64,000 nt of DNA from an uncultured Pelagibacteraceae bacterium (GTDB lineage Bacteria; Pseudomonadota; Alphaproteobacteria; Pelagibacterales; Pelagibacteraceae). The stretch is taken from assembly GCA_902587435.1 (NCBI GenBank), contig CACILF010000004.1, forward strand, positions 1 to 64,000. Reading direction: 5' to 3'. Shown in pieces: positions 26,332-36,200 of this stretch. The position numbers and the translations under genes are program-made. The first letter of the stretch is position 1. Each line of letters starts with the position of its first letter. Under the pieces are notes generated by a model. The model did not search any database, had not been told where the DNA came from, and saw only the letters and a list, made by a program, of their open reading frames with translations.

Positions 26332-29208
26332 TTAAGCTATTTTTTTAAATTTATTGTTCAAAATATGTTTAAGAAATTGACCAGTGTAACTTTCTTTAAT
26401 ATTGCAAATTTCTTCTGGTTTTCCTTCTGCGATTATTTGTCCACCTTTCACACCACCTTCGGGGCCCATATCAACTATGTAATCCGCTGTTTTTATTACA
26501 TCTAAATTATGCTCAATCACTACAACCGTATTTCCTGTAGCAACAAAAGTATGCAAAATTTCTAATAATTTTTTTATATCGTGTTGATGTAGCCCTGTAG
26601 TTGGTTCGTCTAAAATATACATTGTTCTACCTGTTGATCTTTTTGATAATTCTTTAGCTAATTTAATTCTTTGAGCTTCACCACCAGATAACGTTGTGGC
26701 TTGTTGACCTATTTTTATATAACCAAGTCCAACTTTTTTTAATGTTAGTAATTTTGATCTTATATTAGAAATATTTTCAAAATATTCACACCCCTCATCA
26801 ACAGTCATATTTAGTACATCAGCAATACTTTTTTCCTTAAATTTTACTTCTAATGTTTCTCTGTTATATCTTGTCCCTTTGCATTCATCACATTGAATGT
26901 AAACATCTGGTAGAAAGTGCATTTCATAAGTTATTACACCATCACCTTCACAAGCTTCACACCTTCCTCCTTTAACATTGAAAGAAAATCTTCCTGGTTT
27001 ATATCCTCTGCTTTTAGACTCCGGTAATGCTGTAAACCAATCTCTAATAGGGCCAAATGCACCAGTATAAGTCGCTGGGTTAGATCTTGGAGTTCTTCCA
27101 ATAGGCGATTGGTCTATATCAATCACCTTATCTATAAGTTCTATTCCTTTAAAGCCTCTAAATGGCATAGGAATTTTTCTAGATTTGTTATTATTTAACG
27201 TAAGATTTAAGGCGTTATACAAAGTTTGCAAAATCATAGTTGATTTTCCACTTCCCGAAACACCTGTTACACAAGTTAAACTTCCTAATGGAATTTTTAA
27301 ATTAACATTTTTTAAATTATTACCAGTCGCTCCATTTATTTCTAAAAATCTACCATTTTTTGCAAGTCTTCTATTTTTTGGAATTGGTATATTGTATTTA
27401 TGAGATAAATATTTTCCTGTTATACTTTTTTCACTTTTAATAATATCGCTATAAGTTCCTTCAACAACTACTTGACCACCATTATTTCCTGCTTCTGGAC
27501 CCAGATCAATTATATGATCAGCGTTTTCCATTGTTTCAGTATCGTGCTCTACAACTATTACAGTATTTCCTAAATCTCTTAATCTTTTTAAAGCATTAAT
27601 TAATTTAACATTATCCTTTTGGTGTAATCCTATAGATGGTTCATCTAAAACATACAAAACACCAGTAAGACCTGATCCTATTTGGGAAGCTAATCTAATT
27701 CTTTGAGACTCTCCACCAGATAATGTTCCAGATTCTCTTGAAAGTGTAAGATAATCTAATCCTACATTTAATAAGAAATCTAGTCTTTCGTTTATTTCTT
27801 TTAATATATGTTCGGCAATTTTTATTTGTGTAGCATCTAATTTTTTTTCTAATGATTTAAACCATTCTATTGCGTCTAAGATAGATTTTTTTGTTATTTC
27901 GCTTATATTTAATTTATCAATTTTTACGCATAAAGCCTCTTCTTTCAATCTATAACCGTTGCACTTTTCACATTTTGTGTCTGATTGATATTGTGATATT
28001 TCTTCTCTTTTCCAATCACTATCTGTTTCCAAGTATCTTCTTTCTAAATTATTAATAACACCCTCAAAGGTTTTTTTATGAGAATATTTTTCATAACCAT
28101 CATCATAAGTAAATTTAATTTCATCTTCATCTGAGCCATACAGAATGATATCTTTAATTTTTTTAGGTAACTTTTCCCACTTTTGATCTAAAGAAAAATT
28201 ATAATGTTTTGAAAGAGAAGATAGTGTTTGAGCGTAATATAAAGTTGATGTTTTAGCCCATGGTACTATTGCACCATCAGCAATTGATTTTTTTTCATTA
28301 GGTATAACTAATTTTTCATCAACATTTAACTTAACTCCAATTCCATCACATTCTTCACATGCGCCATAAGGACTATTAAATGAAAATAATCTTGGTTCGA
28401 TCTCTTCAATTGTAAATCCACTTTCTGGACATGCGAATTTAGTTGAAAAAATAATTTTTTCTGTTTTTCTAAATTTCTTTGGTAAAGTTTCATTTTCATA
28501 CTCTACAAATAATAAGCCATTTGCTAAATTTACAGCTGTTTCCACACTTTCTGCCAATCTATTTCCAAGAGATGAATTTATTACTATACGATCAACGAGA
28601 ATTGATATGTCATGTTTAACTTTTTTATTTAATTCAGGAATATCATCGATATCATATAATTTATTATCTATTTTTATTTTTCTGAATCCTCTTTTTTTGT
28701 AGGATAAAATATCTTTTTTATATTCCCCTTTACGTCCACGTACTACTGGAGCATACAAATATATTGTAGATTTTTTAGGCAATTCTTTAATCTTGTCAAC
28801 AATTTGAGAAATAGTTTGTGATGATATTGGTTTTCCTGTGAATGGTGAATAAGGTATACCAACTCTAGCATATAATACTCTCATATAATCATAAATTTCT
28901 GTAACTGTAGCAACTGTTGATCTTGGATTTTTAGATGTATTTTTTTGTTCAATTGATATTGCTGGACTAAGACCTTCTATTAGATCAACTTTAGGTTTTT
29001 TCATTTTATCCAAAAACTGTCTTGCATAAGCGGATAGGCTTTCTACATACCTTCTTTGACCTTCTGCATATATTGTATCAAAAGCTAGGGATGATTTACC
29101 TGATCCAGAAAGACCTGTAATGACGATAAATTTGTCCTTCGGAATTTCCAAAGAAATATTCTTCAAATTGTGTTCTTTTGCACCTTTAATAACTATCTTT
29201 TTGAGCAT
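26332..29208 (-). CDS. uvrA: Excinuclease ABC subunit UvrA
   Basis: Damage-recognition ATPase of nucleotide excision repair, 958 aa. Two ABC modules: [14 protein letters not shown] and [11 protein letters not shown] Walker A motifs, and two LSGG(E)[13 protein letters not shown] signatures. The second zinc finger is complete ([11 protein letters not shown] with CDECKG). The first is altered: CPESGF replaces the usual CPxCG, a loss I also associate with other alphaproteobacterial UvrA proteins. Divergent from ssb over 90 very AT-rich bases without an obvious LexA site. Confidence 0.96.
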   Translation of the reverse strand: MLKKIVIKGAKEHNLKNISLEIPKDKFIVITGLSGSGKSSLAFDTIYAEGQRRYVESLSAYARQFLDKMKKPKVDLIEGLSPAISIEQKNTSKNPRSTVATVTEIYDYMRVLYARVGIPYSPFTGKPISSQTISQIVDKIKELPKKSTIYLYAPVVRGRKGEYKKDILSYKKRGFRKIKIDNKLYDIDDIPELNKKVKHDISILVDRIVINSSLGNRLAESVETAVNLANGLLFVEYENETLPKKFRKTEKIIFSTKFACPESGFTIEEIEPRLFSFNSPYGACEECDGIGVKLNVDEKLVIPNEKKSIADGAIVPWAKTSTLYYAQTLSSLSKHYNFSLDQKWEKLPKKIKDIILYGSDEDEIKFTYDDGYEKYSHKKTFEGVINNLERRYLETDSDWKREEISQYQSDTKCEKCNGYRLKEEALCVKIDKLNISEITKKSILDAIEWFKSLEKKLDATQIKIAEHILKEINERLDFLLNVGLDYLTLSRESGTLSGGESQRIRLASQIGSGLTGVLYVLDEPSIGLHQKDNVKLINALKRLRDLGNTVIVVEHDTETMENADHIIDLGPEAGNNGGQVVVEGTYSDIIKSEKSITGKYLSHKYNIPIPKNRRLAKNGRFLEINGATGNNLKNVNLKIPLGSLTCVTGVSGSGKSTMILQTLYNALNLTLNNNKSRKIPMPFRGFKGIELIDKVIDIDQSPIGRTPRSNPATYTGAFGPIRDWFTALPESKSRGYKPGRFSFNVKGGRCEACEGDGVITYEMHFLPDVYIQCDECKGTRYNRETLEVKFKEKSIADVLNMTVDEGCEYFENISNIRSKLLTLKKVGLGYIKIGQQATTLSGGEAQRIKLAKELSKRSTGRTMYILDEPTTGLHQHDIKKLLEILHTFVATGNTVVVIEHNLDVIKTADYIVDMGPEGGVKGGQIIAEGKPEEICNIKESYTGQFLKHILNNKFKKIA

Positions 29209-29298
29209 AATTTTAGTTGCTTTAATTTAATTAAATTAATATTCAATTAAAAATGTGTTATATATATACATAAATCAAATCAAAAAAATTAATTTTAT

Positions 29299-29748
29299 AT
29301 GGCAGGAAGTTTAAATAAAGTATTATTAATAGGTCGATTAGGCGCAGACCCAGAAATTAAACAAATGGTTAATGGAAAAAGTGTTGCAAGATTAAGCTTA
29401 GCTACTAGTCAGTCCTGGAAAGATAAAAATACAGGTGAAAAGAAAGAAAAAACAGAGTGGCACAGAATAGTTGTTTTTAATGAAGGTCTGGTGAATGTAG
29501 TTCAACAGTATTTAAAAAAAGGGGCCCAAGTTTATATTGAAGGTCAACTCAACACGAGGAAATGGACAGATGAAAAAAGTGGTCAAGATAAATACTCAAC
29601 TGAAGTCGTGATTCAAGGCTTTAATTCATCACTAACTATGCTTGGTGGCGGAAATCAAAATTCGATTCCTTCACAAAATAATAAACAAAATTCTGATCAA
29701 GATATTCAAACATCACAAAACGAATTGGATGATGATATTCCATTTTAG
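29299..29748 (+). CDS. ssb: Single-stranded DNA-binding protein
   Basis: OB-fold protein of replication and repair: [21 protein letters not shown], then [10 protein letters not shown] and [18 protein letters not shown] low-complexity Gln/Asn tail leads to the conserved acidic tip DDDIPF that recruits partner proteins. 149 aa. Divergent from uvrA; gyrA follows after five bases. Confidence 0.96.
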   Translation: MAGSLNKVLLIGRLGADPEIKQMVNGKSVARLSLATSQSWKDKNTGEKKEKTEWHRIVVFNEGLVNVVQQYLKKGAQVYIEGQLNTRKWTDEKSGQDKYSTEVVIQGFNSSLTMLGGGNQNSIPSQNNKQNSDQDIQTSQNELDDDIPF

Positions 29749-29753
29749 TTTTT

Positions 29754-32333
29754 ATGCAAAAAGACGAAATTTCTAAAAATCAAAATATAAAATCTGTTTC
29801 TATGTATGATGAGATGAGTTCATCATACTTATCTTATGCAATGAGCGTAATTATTAGTAGAGCTCTTCCAGATATAAGAGATGGCTTAAAGCCTGTTCAT
29901 AGAAGAATAATTTTTGCAATGCATAAAGGAGGTTTTGACTGGTCTAAACAATTTAGAAAATCAGCCAGAATAGTTGGGGATGTTATTGGTAAATATCATC
30001 CTCATGGTGACCAGGCTGTCTACGATGCATTGGTGCGTATGGTTCAAAATTTCTCAATGAGTTTACCTCTTATTGATGGTCAAGGAAATTTTGGTTCTAT
30101 AGATGGTGATCCTCCTGCTGCTATGAGATACACTGAAACTAAATTAGCTAAGATTTCGCAATACTTAATTGACGACATAGAAAAAAATACTGTTGAATTC
30201 AAAAGTAATTATGATGAAACTGAAAGCGAACCAGAAGTTCTACCCGCACAATATCCTAATCTACTAGTAAATGGTGCTGGTGGTATTGCTGTTGGGATGG
30301 CTACAAGTATTCCTCCTCATAATTTAGGAGAAGTAATTGATGGAACTCTTGCTTTAATAAGTAACAAAGACATAAAAATAAAAGATTTAATGAAACATAT
30401 CCCAGGACCAGACTTCCCCACAGGTGGAATTATTATTGGAAAAAACATTATTAAAGAAGGTTATAAAAGTGGAAGAGGTTCATTTAAAATTAGAGGGGAA
30501 ATAAGTGTAGAAAATTTAAAAAATAATAGGGATAGACTTGTAATTACTTCTATACCTTATCAGGTAAACAAATCCTCTCTAAATGAAAGAATAGCAGAAT
30601 TAGTTAGAGAAAAAAAAATAGAAGGAATAAGAGATATACGCGATGAATCGAATAGAGAAGGAATAAGAGTTGCAATAGATTTAAGAGCTGGAGTAGAACC
30701 AGAAACAATCAAAAGGCAACTTTTTAAATTCACTTCGATCGAAAGTTCTTTTGGCTTTAATACATTGGCAATAGTAAACAAAAAGCCAAAAACATGTAAC
30801 CTTAAAGAATTTTTAGAACAATTTTTATTTTTTCGAGAAGATGTTGTAATTAAGAAAACAAAATTCGACTTAAAGAAAGCTGAAGATAGAGCGCATATAT
30901 TAATTGGTTTATCAATTTCAGTTGAAAACCTGGACAAGATTATAAAGATTATTAGATCTTCAAAAACACCTGATGAAGCAAAAAAAGTTTTACTAAAAAA
31001 TAAATGGAAAAGTTTAAAATCACAAAAATTTATTAAATTAATTGAAAATAAAAAAAATTCATCTCAATATACTTTTACTGAACCTCAGGTAAATGCAATA
31101 TTAGAATTAAGACTTCAAAAGTTAACTGCACTTGGAATTAATGAAATAGAGATAGAGATAAATAAATTATCTAATTTAATAATAAATTTTAAAAAAATTT
31201 TAAGTTCCAAGAAAGAATTGCTCAAAGTAATAAGTAATGAATTAAAGATGATAAAAGAAAAATTTTCTATACCTAGAAGAACTCAAATAATCGATGCTGT
31301 ATTAAATTATGATATTGAAGAAACAATTCAAAAAGAAAGTGTTATAATAACAGTAACATTACAAGGATACATTAAGAGAGGTGCCCTTAGCACTGTTAAA
31401 CAACAAAAAAGGGGCGGAAAAGGAAAAACTGGAATTATAACTAGAGATGAAGATTCTGTAGTTCAAACATTATCAGTAAATACTCATACTCAAGTGCTTT
31501 TTTTTTCTACCGAAGGCTTAGTTTATCGAGTAAAAGCTTGGAAAATTCCAGAAGGTTCATCTGTTTCTAGAGGCAAATCTTTATTTAATATTTTGCCACT
31601 AAAAAATCACCAATCTATAAGTTCTATTATGCCTTATCCTGATCAAAACACAGATTCGAAAGGTATGTACATTATTTTTGCAACTTCAAATGGTAAAATT
31701 AGAAAAAATAATCTGGAAGATTTTTCTTCAATAAATACTTCTGGTAAAATTGCAATGAAGCTAGATAGTAATGATAAAATTGTAGGTGTTAAAATTTGTA
31801 AAGATGATCAAGATATAATTCTAAGTACTAAATTAGGTAAATGTATTAGATTTGAATCAAAAAAACTTAGGGTTTTTAAAGGAAGATCCTCAAAGGGTAT
31901 AAGAGGTATTAATTTGCAACAAAACGATAATATAGTTTCATTATCAATTATTAATCATGAAAATATTAAAAAAAATGGAAAGTTAGATAAAAATCAAAAA
32001 GCAGAACTAAAGGCTAAAGAAAAATTTATATTATCAATAACTGAAAATGGTTATGGGAAAAGAACTGATCATAACGATTATAGGGTTACTAATAGAGGTG
32101 GCAAAGGGATTATAGGAATAGTCAATTCTTCAAGAAACGGGAATGTTTCATCATCTTTTCCAATAAATGATGGTGATGAAATATTGATATCAACAAATAA
32201 GGGTAGAGTAATTAGAACAGCTGTAAAAGAAATTAGAATTGCTGGAAGAAATACTCAGGGTGTAAGAATTATTAAACTTTCAGGTGAAGAAAAAGTAGTT
32301 TCTGCAATTAAAATTGATGATAATTTAATTTAA
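29754..32333 (+). CDS. gyrA: DNA gyrase subunit A
   Basis: Breakage-reunion subunit of gyrase, 859 aa. The catalytic tyrosine is Tyr126 ([10 protein letters not shown]). The winged-helix QRDR reads [16 protein letters not shown], with Gln87 at the position of E. coli Ser83. The C-terminal beta-pinwheel contains the GyrA box as [11 protein letters not shown] near residue 545. Sits between ssb and coaD, overlapping coaD by one base. Confidence 0.95.
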   Translation: MQKDEISKNQNIKSVSMYDEMSSSYLSYAMSVIISRALPDIRDGLKPVHRRIIFAMHKGGFDWSKQFRKSARIVGDVIGKYHPHGDQAVYDALVRMVQNFSMSLPLIDGQGNFGSIDGDPPAAMRYTETKLAKISQYLIDDIEKNTVEFKSNYDETESEPEVLPAQYPNLLVNGAGGIAVGMATSIPPHNLGEVIDGTLALISNKDIKIKDLMKHIPGPDFPTGGIIIGKNIIKEGYKSGRGSFKIRGEISVENLKNNRDRLVITSIPYQVNKSSLNERIAELVREKKIEGIRDIRDESNREGIRVAIDLRAGVEPETIKRQLFKFTSIESSFGFNTLAIVNKKPKTCNLKEFLEQFLFFREDVVIKKTKFDLKKAEDRAHILIGLSISVENLDKIIKIIRSSKTPDEAKKVLLKNKWKSLKSQKFIKLIENKKNSSQYTFTEPQVNAILELRLQKLTALGINEIEIEINKLSNLIINFKKILSSKKELLKVISNELKMIKEKFSIPRRTQIIDAVLNYDIEETIQKESVIITVTLQGYIKRGALSTVKQQKRGGKGKTGIITRDEDSVVQTLSVNTHTQVLFFSTEGLVYRVKAWKIPEGSSVSRGKSLFNILPLKNHQSISSIMPYPDQNTDSKGMYIIFATSNGKIRKNNLEDFSSINTSGKIAMKLDSNDKIVGVKICKDDQDIILSTKLGKCIRFESKKLRVFKGRSSKGIRGINLQQNDNIVSLSIINHENIKKNGKLDKNQKAELKAKEKFILSITENGYGKRTDHNDYRVTNRGGKGIIGIVNSSRNGNVSSSFPINDGDEILISTNKGRVIRTAVKEIRIAGRNTQGVRIIKLSGEEKVVSAIKIDDNLI

Positions 32334-32827
32334 TGAAAAATAACGCAATATATCCTGGAACGTTTGATCCAATTACTTATGGCCATATTGATGTAATACA
32401 AAAATCTTTAAAAATTTTTGATAAAGTTATTGTTGCTATATCAGATAGCAACCAAAAAAATTATCTTTTCTCTATTGATGAAAGAATTCAAATAGTAAAT
32501 AAGGCATTATTTTCAGATCTTAAATTTAATAAAAATAAAATAAAAGTTATTTCATTTAATTCACTAACAACAGATTTGTGTATAAGAAATAAATCTAAAA
32601 TTATATTAAGAGGTTTAAGAGCTGCTTCAGATTTTGAATACGAATTTCAATTAGCTGGAATGAACAGAAAACTTAACAGTAATATTGAAACAATTTTTTT
32701 AATGTCAGATGTTAAAAATCAAATTATTTCATCAAGATTAATTAAAGAAATTGCTGAGCTAAAAGGTGATATTAAAAAATTTACAACTAAAAGTACAATT
32801 AATTCATTAAAAAAAAAATATGAATAA
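32333..32827 (+). CDS. coaD: Phosphopantetheine adenylyltransferase
   Basis: Penultimate step of coenzyme A synthesis. The nucleotidyl-transferase motif is YPGTFDPITYGHIDVI (T/HxGH), with RGLRAASDFEYEFQLAGMN and the ISSRLIKEIA C-terminal signature. 164 aa. Starts at the gyrA stop (TAATG) and overlaps the cyclophilin gene by eight bases. Confidence 0.95.
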   Translation: MKNNAIYPGTFDPITYGHIDVIQKSLKIFDKVIVAISDSNQKNYLFSIDERIQIVNKALFSDLKFNKNKIKVISFNSLTTDLCIRNKSKIILRGLRAASDFEYEFQLAGMNRKLNSNIETIFLMSDVKNQIISSRLIKEIAELKGDIKKFTTKSTINSLKKKYE

Positions 32828-33383
32828 ATATCTTGTCAATATAATTTTTTTTATTAGCTTGATATTTTTTAATAATGCTTATTCAAAGGAGAATATAATG
32901 ATATTAAAACTCAAATCTGGAGATGTTAAAATTGAACTATTTCAAGATGTTGCACCAAAACATGTTGAAAGAATTAAAAAACTTGCAAACGATGGCATGT
33001 ATGACAATGTTGTTTTTCATAGAGTTATAGATGGATTCATGGCACAAACTGGGGATGTTAAATTTGGTAATTCATCATCCAAAGATTTTGATTTAGGACG
33101 GGCTGGAATGGGAGGGTCTGATTTACCTAATCTACAATCTGAATTTAATGATTTGCCACATGAAAAAGGAACTCTTTCAATGGCAAGATCATCAGATCCA
33201 AATAGCGCTAACAGTCAATTTTTTATATGTTTTCAGGCAGCACCTTTTTTGGATAGAAATTATACTGTTTTTGGTAAAGTAATTGAGGGCATGGAACATG
33301 TTGATAAAATAAAAAGAGGAGACTCTAATAACAATGGAGCAGTTACTGATCCAGACAAGATCATAAGTTTTAAATCTTTGTAA
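32820..33383 (+). CDS. Cyclophilin-type peptidyl-prolyl isomerase, possible dual start
   Basis: Catalyses proline cis-trans isomerisation. Core motifs: VVFHRVIDGFMAQTGD, GTLSMARSSDPNSANSQFFICF and FLDRNYTVFGKV. From ATG 32820 the protein (187 aa) has a hydrophobic signal peptide ending near NNAYSKE, so it would be periplasmic. A second in-frame ATG at 32898 has AAAGGAG at a six-base spacing and would give a 161-aa cytoplasmic form starting MILKLKSGDVKIELF. The upstream start has no visible ribosome-binding site and lies inside coaD. Confidence 0.92.
   Translation: MNKYLVNIIFFISLIFFNNAYSKENIMILKLKSGDVKIELFQDVAPKHVERIKKLANDGMYDNVVFHRVIDGFMAQTGDVKFGNSSSKDFDLGRAGMGGSDLPNLQSEFNDLPHEKGTLSMARSSDPNSANSQFFICFQAAPFLDRNYTVFGKVIEGMEHVDKIKRGDSNNNGAVTDPDKIISFKSL
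32885..32891 (+). promoter_or_regulatory. Internal Shine-Dalgarno of the cyclophilin gene
   Basis: AAAGGAG, six bases before the in-frame ATG at 32898. It lies within the sequence encoding the end of the signal peptide and is stronger than anything before the first ATG, so internal initiation giving a signal-less protein is plausible. Confidence 0.55.
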
Positions 33384-33392
33384 ATATAAATA

Positions 33393-34505
33393 ATGACATT
33401 AAAAAAATTTACTTTTAATGTTATTGAAAAAAATAAACAGGCAAGATTAGGATTAATAAAAACTTCTCGTGGAAATATTGATACACCAGCTTTTATGCCA
33501 GTTGGTACTCAGGGTACAATTAAAGGTGTTTTTATTAATGACATTATAAAAACCGAAAGTCATATCATCTTAGGTAACACTTACCATTTAATGCTTAGAC
33601 CAGGTATAAAAAGAATTGAATCTTTGGGTGGATTACATCAATTCATGAATTGTAAGTTACCCATATTAACTGACTCTGGTGGATTTCAAGTTATGTCTTT
33701 GTCTAAACTTAATAAGATTGATAAGGAAAAAGGTGCAATTTTTCAATCCCACATAGATGGAAAAAAATATATTTTAAGTCCTGAAGAAAGTATAAAAGTA
33801 CAAAAATCTCTTAATTCAGACATAGTAATGGTGATGGATGAGTGTCCCAAGAAAAGTGATGATTACGAAAAAATTAAGAGATCTATGGAATTGTCAATGT
33901 ACTGGGCCGATAGATCAAAAAAGGCTTTTGGTTCTAATCCTCATAAAGCTATATTTGGAATAATTCAAGGAGGTTTATTCAAAGATTTAAGAGTTAAATC
34001 CTTAGAGTGGTTATTAAAAATTGATTTTGATGGATATGCTGTTGGTGGATTGGCTGTAGGAGAGACGCAAAAAGAAATGTTTTCAGTTTTGGATGATATA
34101 ACAAATATAATGCCAAATGATAAACCAAGATATTTAATGGGTGTAGGAACTCCATCAGACATATTAGGAGCTGTTAATAGAGGTATTGACATGTTTGACT
34201 GTGTTTTACCTACTCGCTCAGGAAGAACTGGGTTAGCTTTTACATGGGACGGAAGAATAAATATACGTAATTCTAAATATCAAAATGACAACACTCCTCT
34301 TGATATAAATACAAGTAAATTTGATCTAAATAAGTATTCAAAAAATTATCTAAACCATTTATTCAACACTAATGAAATGCTTGGATCAATGTTGCTATCT
34401 CTGCACAATATTAATTTTTATCAGGAGTTAATGAGCGCAATTAGAAGAAATATTAAAAATGGTACATTTCAACAGTTTCACGATAAATATATTAATAAGC
34501 TATGA
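33393..34505 (+). CDS. tgt: Queuine tRNA-ribosyltransferase lacking zinc cysteines
   Basis: Inserts preQ1 into position 34 of GUN-anticodon tRNAs. The active-site segments are intact: PILTDSGGFQVMSL, GGLAVGE and MFDCVLPTRSGRTG (nucleophile Asp). In the C-terminal zinc region, PLDINTSKFDLNKYSKNYL aligns with the bacterial PLDPDCDCYTCRNYSRAYL pattern. Thr307, Lys309 and Leu312 stand where the three zinc cysteines (E. coli 302, 304, 307) should be; only the His of SLHN (338) remains. 370 aa, otherwise normal. No queA beside it. Confidence 0.9.
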   Translation: MTLKKFTFNVIEKNKQARLGLIKTSRGNIDTPAFMPVGTQGTIKGVFINDIIKTESHIILGNTYHLMLRPGIKRIESLGGLHQFMNCKLPILTDSGGFQVMSLSKLNKIDKEKGAIFQSHIDGKKYILSPEESIKVQKSLNSDIVMVMDECPKKSDDYEKIKRSMELSMYWADRSKKAFGSNPHKAIFGIIQGGLFKDLRVKSLEWLLKIDFDGYAVGGLAVGETQKEMFSVLDDITNIMPNDKPRYLMGVGTPSDILGAVNRGIDMFDCVLPTRSGRTGLAFTWDGRINIRNSKYQNDNTPLDINTSKFDLNKYSKNYLNHLFNTNEMLGSMLLSLHNINFYQELMSAIRRNIKNGTFQQFHDKYINKL

Positions 34506-34517
34506 TATTTTTAAGGA

Positions 34518-34545
34518 TTGATTAAATTAAAAAATTCAATATAAG
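34518..34545 (+). promoter_or_regulatory. Promoter of tRNA-Lys
   Basis: TTGATT (34518-34523), a 16-base spacer and TATAAG (34540-34545), a good sigma-70-type match. Initiation expected about seven bases downstream would start almost at the mature tRNA 5' end (34555). Confidence 0.65.
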
Positions 34546-34554
34546 AAACGCGTT

Positions 34555-34630
<76 letters not shown>

Positions 34631-34639
34631 TAACTTAAC

Positions 34640-35467
34640 CTATGACTCTTTAATTGGTGGGTAATTTAAAGTAACTTCATTCATCCACTCATTGAGTTTT
34701 TTTATTCTATTATCAGACGAAGGATGTGTGCTCATAAATTCAGGTGGTTCTTTTCCCTTATAAGATGCTTTCATTCTTTCCCATAGCTTTGGTGCTTCCC
34801 TAATATCATAACCTGATAAAGAAGAAAAAATTAAACCTAGGTAATCAGCTTCACTTTCTTGTTTTCTATTAAATGGATTTAAAATTCCCATTTGTGTCAA
34901 TAAACCAACTGTATTCATGCCGGTGGTTCTATTAACTGTTGATAGTTTACCCCCAGATAAAATATCTGTGACTTGTAAAACAACATTTGTAGCAACATTA
35001 CGACTTGCTCTTTCAACAGAATGTTTGGCTACAGCATGAGCAACTTCATGACCCATGACAGCAGCAAGTCCATTATTATTTTTTGTTACTTCTAATATTC
35101 CTGTGTAAACAGCAATTTTTCCACCAGGCATACACCATGCATTTTTAACTTTTTTGTTATCAATTAAAATATATTCCCAATTAAATCCAGCAGTTGGATC
35201 TTCCATATTTGATCTCTCGAAATATTCACTTATTGAATATTCTATTCTTTTTCCTATATCTTTAATTTCATCAAGTTGTTTGATATCATCACTTAGTTTT
35301 TCCTTTTCTTTAATCTTTTCGTAAATTTGTGCAGCTTGAGCATTAAGTTTAGACTCTGGGATTAATTTTAATTGTTTCCTATCAGTAATTGGAACAGTGG
35401 TACATGACGAAATTCCTAAAGAAAGACAACCACATCCAAGAGCTTGTAAAAAAAACCTTCTATCCAT
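34640..35467 (-). CDS. M48 family metalloprotease, predicted Tat-exported lipoprotein
   Basis: Zinc protease of the Oma1/LoiP-like M48C type. The HEVAH zinc motif is at residues 140-144, with ESEADYLGL giving the third ligand Glu. The N-terminus MDRRFFLQALG has the twin-arginine pattern (RRFFL) and the hydrophobic stretch ends in a lipobox ISSC with Cys22. So it is probably folded in the cytoplasm with its zinc, exported by TatABC (also in this window) and lipid-anchored. 275 aa. Convergent with tRNA-Lys. Confidence 0.86.
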   Translation of the reverse strand: MDRRFFLQALGCGCLSLGISSCTTVPITDRKQLKLIPESKLNAQAAQIYEKIKEKEKLSDDIKQLDEIKDIGKRIEYSISEYFERSNMEDPTAGFNWEYILIDNKKVKNAWCMPGGKIAVYTGILEVTKNNNGLAAVMGHEVAHAVAKHSVERASRNVATNVVLQVTDILSGGKLSTVNRTTGMNTVGLLTQMGILNPFNRKQESEADYLGLIFSSLSGYDIREAPKLWERMKASYKGKEPPEFMSTHPSSDNRIKKLNEWMNEVTLNYPPIKES

Positions 35468-35579
35468 TTATATAATAATTTAACTGAATTTATTAATAAT
35501 AGTCATAAAGAACAAGATTATATTTACATGATATACTCGATTTAATTAAAATATTTGTTATAAAACAAAGAGTTTTATA

Positions 35580-36200
35580 ATGAAAAAAATTAAAAAAAAA
35601 AAATCATCCATAATTTCAAGATTAAGAAACTATTTTATTGCTGGAATAATTGTCTTGGTGCCGCTTGGGTTTACGTTATATTTAACAATCTTTTTAGTAT
35701 CAATTTCATCAAATCTCATACCTGAAGAAATAAATCCAAATAGCTATCTACCATTCTCAGTACCAGGTTTAGAAATTGCACTATCTATAATTTTTATTAC
35801 TTTGATTGGTTTTATTTCTTTATCATTTATAGGTAAAAGAGTTTTAAAAATAATAAACGATTTATTAAAAAAAATACCATTTCTGAGGACAATATACTCA
35901 GCGATTGGACAAATGACAGAATCATTTGCAAATAAAAAAGGCAAAAAGAAAAGTGTTGTGTTGGTTGAGTATCCAAGAAAAGGTTCATGGGCGGTAGGTT
36001 TTGCTACAAAAGATAATAAGGGCGAAATTAGTAAAAAAACTAATAGTAATTTAGTTAATATTTTTATCCCAACAACGCCTAATCCAACAAGTGGTTTTTT
36101 ATTAATGTTTCCAAAAGAAGAAGTTATATATTTGGATATGAGTTTTGAAGAAGCTTCAAAATTTATAGTTTCAGCGGGAACCTCAAATCCAAAAACTTAA
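35580..36200 (+). CDS. DUF502 family inner-membrane protein
   Basis: 206 aa. After a basic N-terminus (KKIKKKKSSIISRLRNYF) come two hydrophobic helices (AGIIVLVPLGFTLYLTIFL and ALSIIFITLIGFISLSFIG) and a soluble domain with IPFLRTIYSAIGQ and the strongly conserved VNIFIPTTPNPTSGFLLMFPKEEV. This matches the DUF502 family, of unknown biochemical role, commonly next to recG in alphaproteobacteria, as here. Its end overlaps convergent recG by four bases. Confidence 0.88.
   Translation: MKKIKKKKSSIISRLRNYFIAGIIVLVPLGFTLYLTIFLVSISSNLIPEEINPNSYLPFSVPGLEIALSIIFITLIGFISLSFIGKRVLKIINDLLKKIPFLRTIYSAIGQMTESFANKKGKKKSVVLVEYPRKGSWAVGFATKDNKGEISKKTNSNLVNIFIPTTPNPTSGFLLMFPKEEVIYLDMSFEEASKFIVSAGTSNPKT

Noticed and set aside
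29209-29298. LexA operator between uvrA and ssb
   Set aside because: No GTTC-N7-GTTC or CTG-N10-CAG pattern is visible in this AT-rich gap.
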